From: Rutpela maculata | Lineage: Eukaryota > Arthropoda > Insecta > Coleoptera > Cerambycidae | Assembly: GCA_936432065.2 (NCBI GenBank) | Contig: OW386286.2 | Location: 18,659,179 to 18,723,178 of the forward strand | Reading direction: 5' to 3' | DNA length: 64,000 nt | Shown here: piece after piece, positions 57,546 to 64,000 of the stretch | How the letters are laid out: every line of letters starts with the position of its first letter | Position numbering within the stretch: the first letter of the stretch is position 1 | Translations under genes and position numbers: made by a program | The notes under the pieces: model-generated | What the model saw: only the letters and a program-made list of their open reading frames with translations | Database searches by the model: none | What the model was told of the DNA's origin: nothing

Positions 57546-58713
57546 ATAGAGGGTGTTTCGAAAAGATTGGGACAACGCTTAGCCGTAGATTCTTGACATC
57601 AAAACAAGTCGATTTAACTAAAAAAGTAGTGGTCTAACTCTTTTCGTTTTCAAGATACAGGGTGGCAAAGTAAAAAAAAATGTGTTCGTAATTTGTCTCT
57701 ATCTTAGAGACTGTTATACGTATCTACTTCAAAGTTGGTAACGGCATATTTTTCAGGTCGTTAATTACAATGGTGCTATTACCGATGCCATATTTTATAG
57801 ATGGCGCCAGTTACAGGACTTTTACGTGACACTTTAAGCCATAACTTTTTTGAAGTTAGGTTTTGGACATCGTCTTCTAGTATAATCGAAACGCAATTTA
57901 ATTTCCTAAAGAAAAGGTGTACTTATTTAAACGCGATAAAATGCGCCCTTTCAGAGAAATACGCGATTTACAATTTTATCACACACCAGTTCGAGGAAAT
58001 TCAATTATACCTAAAAGCGGTTTTCTTATCTAGTAGGTGTACGTCAAGTATGATGTCTTGAAGTCGTCAATAGTGCTTGTTGTAGATACGTATAATATTC
58101 TCCAAGATAGAGACAAAATATGAAAACAGTTTTTTTACTATACCACTCTATATCTTGAAAACGAAAGGAATTAGACCCCTACTTTTTGGGTTAAATCAAC
58201 TTGTTTTGATGTCAAGAGTCTATGCTAAGCGTTGTCCCAATCTTTTCAAAACAGCCGGGGTGTTGAATTTCTTCGAACTGGTGTGTGACAAAGTTGTAAA
58301 TCGCGTATTTCTCTGAAAGTGTGCATTTTATTGCGTTTAAACAAGTACACCTTTTCTTTAGGAAACAAAATTGCGTTTCGATTATAGTGAAGACGATGAC
58401 CAAAACCTAACCCTAAAAAAGTTATGGCTTAAAATGTCACGTAAAAGTCCTGTAACTAGCGCCATCTATAAAATATGGCATCGGCAATATCACCATTGTA
58501 ATTAGCGACCTGAAAAACATGTCGTTACCAACTTTGAAGTGGATACGTATAGTCTCTAACATAGAGACAAATTACGAATACAATTTTTTTACTTTGCCAC
58601 TCTGTATCTTGAAAACGAAAAAAGTTAGACCACTACTTTTTGAGTTAAATCGACTTGTTTTGATGTCAAGTATCTACGGCTAAGCGTTGTCCCAATCTTT
58701 TCGAAACACCCTG
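57546..58713. mobile_element. 1.2-kb foldback element with TA-type ends
   Basis: The left arm (57546-58010) and right arm (58255-58713) are long imperfect inverted repeats: gggtgtttcgaaaagattgg (57551) faces ccaatcttttcgaaacaccc (58692), and caaagttggtaacggcatat faces acatgtcgttaccaactttg. Between them, 58085-58250 holds an extra reversed copy of the outer third. Flanking TA/TATA suggests Tc1/mariner-type insertion. The frames of 60-90 codons on both strands are paired reflections of one repeat, not genes. Confidence 0.85.
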
Positions 58714-58762
58714 TATAAGGTATAATAACAAACATCAGGAATTTAACAAACGCAACATTTTC

Positions 58763-59600
58763 TTATATCCTATTAAAATTATATGATAAAAATTCATCAT
58801 ATGAATAAATAGTTTTTTCAAGCAAGGTGGCCCTTATTTTGTTCTTGAATACCAGATCTGGTTGTCTTATTATATTCATTGACAATTTGTTATGAAATTT
58901 GGGTGCTAAAAATGTAATTCTCTTTTCACTCTTAGTTAATCTGACATACGGTGCTGTTAACACATTTTTGGTCTTGTAATATAGGTAATGGTATTCACAT
59001 TTCTCTGTTTACACTTTGAGGATACAAGCTCTCTCTAGCATAAAAAAGCAACTCATAAATATATTTCTTGTCTTTAGTCAACGAAACTGTTCTCTACAGT
59101 CTTCTTTATAATTTAACCCAGATATTATACGTATTGCTGGTCTTTGTAGAGCAATAATTCTAAGCCAATTTGATGCTTGTCCCCAAACAATGGCATAGTG
59201 CATGCATTTCTCATAGCTTCTTCACCTATTTTATTTGCTAGATTTCTCAAGATAAATGCTAACTTTTTGGGCAGGTTTTCTACATATGCTTGTCATCTAG
59301 ATAAACTCCCAAGAACTTTGTTGACCCTGGGGGGTCGGGAACATTGTGCTCTATTTTATTATTCAATGAGAAGATCATATGCACTGTTTTTTCTCTATTT
59401 AATGTAAGTTTATTTGACTTGAACTACTGTGCTGCCTTTGACTCCGCCTCACGCGCCATTGCAGAAAGTTGTTCAATATTCTTGTTTTGAACCGAAATAG
59501 TTGTATCGTCTGCAAACAGTGTCACTAGAGTGTTCGCTTGAATATGGGAAATCATTCACATATATTAAAAATAGGAGGGGGCCAAATAATAATAATGTTA
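58763..59600 (-). pseudogene. LINE RT C-terminal half relic
   Basis: Reading in reverse from 59590: a WPPPIFNICE-like remnant of GPLLFLIYVND, then VTLFADDTTISVQNKNIEQL (near 59525-59465; catalytic ADD), NKLTLNREKTVHMIFSLN (near 59415-59360), GSTKFLGVYLDDKHM (near 59325-59280), and the C-terminal YVRLTKSEKRITFLAPKFHN (58950-58890) ending near 58763. Several stops and frame changes. Jockey/CR1-like without RNase H. Confidence 0.8.
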
Positions 59601-60030
59601 ACGCAACTAGTGACGAGTATTTGGAATATCGTAATTTTTAGATCAACTTTGAAGGATCGATAGGATGTGAGTAAGATTAAAGATGAGATCAGCATCAAAA
59701 TACCTCGAAGAACTACTTTTGATCACTTAAACTTTATTTCACTTGACTCTCGAATTTTCACCACCTTGAACCTTCAACTCCTATTTTAACCAAGGGTTAT
59801 GGTTCATACGTTAAAAACGATTCACGAAACTTAAGCAATTAACTTATGATCCCATAAAAATGAATTTGGTATCCAATCTACATGAACACTACTTCGTTTG
59901 TTTGTGACTCTCGACCAAGGAGGTAAACGCGGGATAAACAATCTGCGATTCTTAGGTTAGGTTAACTTAAAGCCACTTTGTCGCAGTACTACTCTAAAGT
60001 ACAATGTCTTGAGGGTATTTTCCATTATTT
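59601..60030. other. Intergenic, no gene recognised
   Basis: Nothing supported. Confidence 0.45.
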
Positions 60031-60736
60031 TTACTTCCACGTCCAGTGGAAGTATAGTAACGGCAAAAAAATTTTTAAAAATTTTTATTGTCCAAATAGG
60101 CTTAAAATGTCATGAAACGTCGAGATTTTAAGTTTGAGCGGAAAAAAAATTTCTGTCTGTCTGTCGGTCTGTCAGTCTGTAACTTTTTTTTGTACGCACG
60201 TTTACTCTGGAACCGTTTAAGATATTGACTTGAAATTTGGTACACATATGTACTTTAATGAGATCTAGAACTAGATTATATTTTCATCTTGTTCCGTCGA
60301 AGGGTTGGGGGATAAATTGGGGTAAATTTGGGGTAAATGGGTAAATCAAGCAGGTAAGAGTCCAGAAAATTGGTATTTAGTATATACAAGAGAAGCTAAG
60401 GTCTCAAAAAAATTTTTGGCATTAGCCACCCTCATTACCACCCCCACCTCCTCATTAACGGGGATGAAAAAAAATTGTGATTTAGTGTATGTACAGGAAC
60501 CAGAAACCCCAAAATATTTTTTTACTTCATCCACCCCCCACTACCACCCCCCTATCACCACCCCCACTCCACTACCGATGTGGGGTATCGTTTTATGGGT
60601 TTTTGGGGTAGAGGATTTCAAATATTATATTATTAAAGTTCCATAAACAATTATTTTCACATAAGTTTTTTCGTTGAGTGACTTGGATAGAGAATCTGGA
60701 TGTGGAAGTAGTGATTCCTTGGGCAGCGGTTTTTAT
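60031..60736 (-). mobile_element. Family A element, copy 12
   Basis: Complete reversed copy: hairpin end 60033-60053, GTCT tract near 60153-60182, inverted repeat ctggatgtggaagt near 60696-60709, then agtgattccttgggcagcgg. Confidence 0.92.
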
Positions 60737-62426
60737 TTAAATTTATTGATATATCTACTGTCGGCAGATTTTTGTCCAAAGAAGGGCACATTTTTTCCAC
60801 TGTGCGACGGTTCGTATGAACAAAACTAGCATGAAGTCACTGCTGGGGCTAAAATAAGGTATATTTCATCCATTGGGCAGATGAGAACTCTTCAGAGCTT
60901 TATTCCTACCCCTGTTGAGAGTCCACATCCGAAATAAAAACTTTATAAATTATATTCCCTGTTCGTCCTTTTTTAACCTAATTTGCATGTACTATTAAGA
61001 GCCATAGGAATTCTGTCTAAATTGTACTATACAGAGATGACGAGAGATATATCGCATTTGAAATACGCTAACTCCAAAAATATGCTGGTAATTTATTCCC
61101 TACTTAAATTTAATAATCATTGATATTGATGTACATGCTTGCTTCTTCGTTAAGTGAACCTACTTATATACAACAAATTTATGTATCCATTAAGATTAAA
61201 TTATGAATTTAATGCAGCAATAAGAGTAATAATGTTTAAGGTTAAGTTGTTTAAATTCTTGTAGTTTTTTATTTTAATATTTTTAATCTGGCCAAATTCT
61301 ATACGGCGCCAGTGGACGTCTTGACCTATCGCAAGATTGTAAATGACACAACCGTCATTAAAAATATACGTATGCGAATTAATTCTCTTGTGCGAATAAT
61401 CCGGTTAAGCATGAGAGTATTTTATAACAAAAGAATGGGCTCATTTTGCATTATTTTTTTATTGCGTACTCTGAAAGTTTGCATTGTGTTTTGTTTGAGC
61501 AAGCAATGGTATATTTTGCAACAAATGTTAAAAATAGCGCTATTCACACAGTCATAGTAGGAGAGCCCATGACCCTCAGAGTCTTCGTAATCCAGAAGCA
61601 TATTTTTTGATGTGTACAGTTTCAATTCGACCCCGACTAAACCTGAAATTAGCCCGGTGGGTTGAAAGTTTCAATGAGAGCCAGAAAAGAAGGGTTACTG
61701 CGGGTCCGCCAAAAATAATTATTACCGTCTTGTTCCAGAAAAGATGAAATTTATACTACTCGAAAGGGCTCTATATTTAAAATATGCGCAAACTCTACTA
61801 AACATTTTTAAAGACAATCAGTTTTATTAAATAAGTTAAAATGTTAACTCCGAAGTGGCCCGCACCTAACTATCATCGTAGGCATGATGTATAATGCTAA
61901 TTGAAATTTTATCACTTGGTGTACTTGTTTCTGTTTCGAGAGTTTCCTTTAATATAAAACTATTGAAAACATATTGTAATATCACAATATGTAACGCTTC
62001 CATGACCAAAATAATTCACAGATGGATCAGAGTATAAATTATAATAATTTGAAGCACACTGCAACAAGTAGTTGATTAAAAACGTACAAGTTTTGGCTGG
62101 TGTGGCGAGGAGTGACGTGCTTCTTCCGTCTTTTTCTTAACAGAATAACCTTCAAAAGAAATATAACGTCTTTGATTTTTGACTTTTTACCAACTGTATC
62201 TGATTTTGACACTACTGTGCATCGCCTTCATAGAAGAATTGTTAGTCAGTGAGCTTCAACTTACTTCATAGTGCTTCGTTTCGAATGGCGACGTCATTAA
62301 CTCTCGTATACCCAACAATTGCTAGCTGGTGCCGGTATAAAAACAGTGCTAAAAGATAGGCACAGACGTTTAGTTGATTATTTTGATGCTTGTTAGTGGT
62401 AATACTTATAAATAGAAGAATAAAAG
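60737..62426. other. Intergenic, no gene recognised
   Basis: The frame at 61312-61557 shows no recognisable domain. No tandem or inverted repeats stood out. Confidence 0.45.
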
Positions 62427-63120
62427 AAAAAAAACCGCTGCCCAAGGAATCACTACTTCCACATCCAGATTCTCTATCCAAGTCACTCACAACGAAAAAA
62501 CTTTGAATGTGGAAATAATTGTTTATGGAACTTTAATAATATAATATTTGAAGTCCTCTACTCCGAAATTCCATAAAACGATACCCCACATCGGTAGTGG
62601 GGTGGGGGTGGTGATAGGGGGTGGATGAAGTAAAAAAATATTTCGAGGTTTCTGGTTCTTGTACATACACTAAATCACATTTTTTTTCATCCCCTTTAAT
62701 AATAGGGTGGGGGTGGGAATGGGGGTGGCTAATGCCAAACATTTTTTTGAGACCTTAGCTTCTCTTGTATATACTAAATACTAAATACCAATATTATGGA
62801 CTCTTACCTGCTTGATTTACCCATTTACCCCAAATTGACCCCAATTTACCCCCCCAACCCTTCGACGGAACAAGATGAAAATATAATCTAGTTCCAGATC
62901 TCGTTAAAGTACATACGTATACCAAATTTCAAGTCAATATCTTAAACGGTTGCAGAGTAAACGTGCGCACAAAGAAAGTTACAGACAGACCAACAGACAG
63001 AATTTTTTTTTCTCTCAAACTTAAAATCTCGACGTTTCATGACATTTTAAGCCTATTTGAACAATAAAATTTAAAAAAATTTTTTTGTCGTTACTATACT
63101 TCCACTGGATGTGGAAGTAA
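62427..63120 (+). mobile_element. Family A element, copy 13
   Basis: Complete copy: aaaaaaaaccgctgcccaag at the left, right hairpin 63098-63118, followed by aa. A small internal duplication of actaaat lies near 62776. Confidence 0.92.
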
Positions 63121-63279
63121 TTATAAATACCTTGTAGTTCCCGAGTGTAAAAATTCGACTGTGATAACGCAAGATAAAATATTTATTCCTTTCCTTCAGG
63201 ACAAAAAAACAAAACATTGTGTCAAAAAGCTATGCGTAAAGTCGAGGTTTTAGGCAAAAATATTGTTGTAAGGACAGAA

Positions 63280-63736
63280 GCGTAGCGAGACAACTTTTTT
63301 GGGGGGGTTATTTTTCAAATTTGCCAACTTCATAAACTTAAGAAGCCAACTCTGTAAATAAATTAATAATAATTCCTGCAAAAAATTGAGGAGAAAATTC
63401 AAAAATTTTTTCCACCGAAATAAAAATTAATGAGCGGAGGGGAGAAAATCCAAAAAAAGAATTTCCTTCCACCGGAATAAAAAAAATGATGAGCCCCTCC
63501 CCCGCTCCTCATTTTTTTTCCCACCAAAATAAAAATTAATGAAGCAGGAGGAGAATCAAAAAAAAAATTCCTTCCAACGAAATAAAAAAATGATGAGTGG
63601 GGGGAGACAATCCAAAAAAAAGAATTCCCCACCGAAATAAAAATTGTTTCCTTCCACCGAAATAAAAATTGCCAACGTTTATCTCAAATTTCCAACTTTT
63701 GCCAAATCTAACAAAGTTAGTCGGTACACCCCTGTA
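63280..63736. mobile_element. hAT-type MITE with internal minisatellite
   Basis: Left CAGAAGCGTAGCGAGACAAC and right, reversed, CAGGGGTGTACCGACTAAC, imperfect inverted repeats. Flanking 8-mers tgtaagga and tatgagga agree at 6 of 8, a decayed duplication. The interior (63400-63670) has four or five imperfect units of ccaccgaaataaaaattaat plus gagcgg-type G-rich and A-rich tracts. Confidence 0.6.
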
Positions 63737-63747
63737 TGAGGATCATC

Positions 63748-63900
63748 ATCTTTGAAAATACGAAAACGAAGAGTATATTGCATTTGATTGGCAACATTTC
63801 TAAAACTGAAAATATCGCTCATAGAGAATTTTCATCGATGTGTAAGTCATCGAATTCTGAAATTTCAAAATGTTCAGCTGGTTGCCTGTCCATTAGCAAC
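63748..63900 (+). mobile_element. Family B element, copy 4 (hairpin-end fragment)
   Basis: tacgaaaacgaagagtatat, then tttctaaaactgaaaatatc and gaattctgaaatttcaaaat follow the hairpin end of copy 1 (7096-7214). The GTCY tract is reduced to gcctgtcc. After about 63890 the match ends; 63901-64000 is unassigned. Confidence 0.7.
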
Positions 63901-64000
63901 TTGCAAGAAATCGATTTATCAATTTACAAGGAGATACGTTACACCAGCCTTTTTGCCGTTACAGTTGATTTTTGCTATGTCCGTTTTTATTACCAGGGCC

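Noticed and set aside
57801..58403. Two opposite-strand frames with nearly the same protein (SIIETQFNFLKKRCTYLNAI)
   Set aside because: They are mirror images produced by the arms of a foldback element; frames are short and lack a domain.
60346..60646. Recurrent peptides of the type FETLASLIYTKYQF, and an ALA/HPHP-rich frame, in many places
   Set aside because: They are translations of family A on either strand, with no start context, no consistent length and frequent stops among copies.

Overview
The window looks like gene-poor, AT-rich, repeat-saturated chromosomal DNA from an animal, most likely an insect with a large transposon-laden genome. The reasons are insect-type non-LTR retrotransposon relics, hAT, piggyBac-like, PIF/Harbinger and Tc1/mariner-type elements, Penelope-like fragments and many short elements with terminal inverted repeats. 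I see no bacterial-style operons, CRISPR array, rRNA or convincing functional tRNA. I find no intact host gene; the only host-like coding segment is a possible THAP-domain exon near 41.9-42.1 kb. Nearly all longer open frames are retroelement or transposase relics, or chance frames inside repeats.

The commonest component is an approximately 0.65-0.7 kb family, here called A, with 13 copies (three truncated or internally deleted, two interrupted by other elements). One end is a hairpin (ACTTCCAC / GTGGAAGT), followed about 120 bp inward by a GTCY microsatellite. The other end carries the inverted repeat ACTTCCACATCCAG about 25 bp inside its terminus. A second, sequence-unrelated family, B (7.1-8.3, 21.2-21.7, 28.1-28.8 and 63.75 kb), has a similar layout and also carries a tRNA-like segment. 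This architecture resembles non-autonomous Helentron-type elements (DINE-1/HINE).

Layout. 0-12 kb: an RNase H LINE relic, A and B copies, hAT MITEs, and an RNase H LINE split by a 1519-bp hAT-like element. 12-25 kb: a 2.4-kb retroposon with a 24-bp target duplication, LINE and mariner fragments, MITEs and A copies. 25-36 kb: a 2.56-kb non-LTR retrotransposon inserted in an A copy, a large palindrome, and the second copy of the 2.4-kb retroposon family next to a 476-bp tandem duplication. 36-46 kb: a LINE RT relic abutting a Penelope-like RT/GIY-YIG relic, tandem and AT repeats, the THAP-like exon, and a broken mariner-like transposase. 45.9-54.7 kb: a nest in which an RLE-type LINE is interrupted by an RNase H LINE (12-bp duplication), that by the hAT-like element (8-bp duplication), and that by a 5.9-kb TTAA-flanked piggyBac-like element holding A copies, a foldback element and a 108-bp satellite. 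54.7-64 kb: a deleted PIF/Harbinger element, a 1.2-kb foldback element, an RT relic, two A copies and a hAT fragment.

No genes appear to work together here. The information lies in insertion order: several insertions have matching target duplications, and in some cases another copy in the window serves as the empty site. All family names rest on motifs and termini read by eye; no database search was run.
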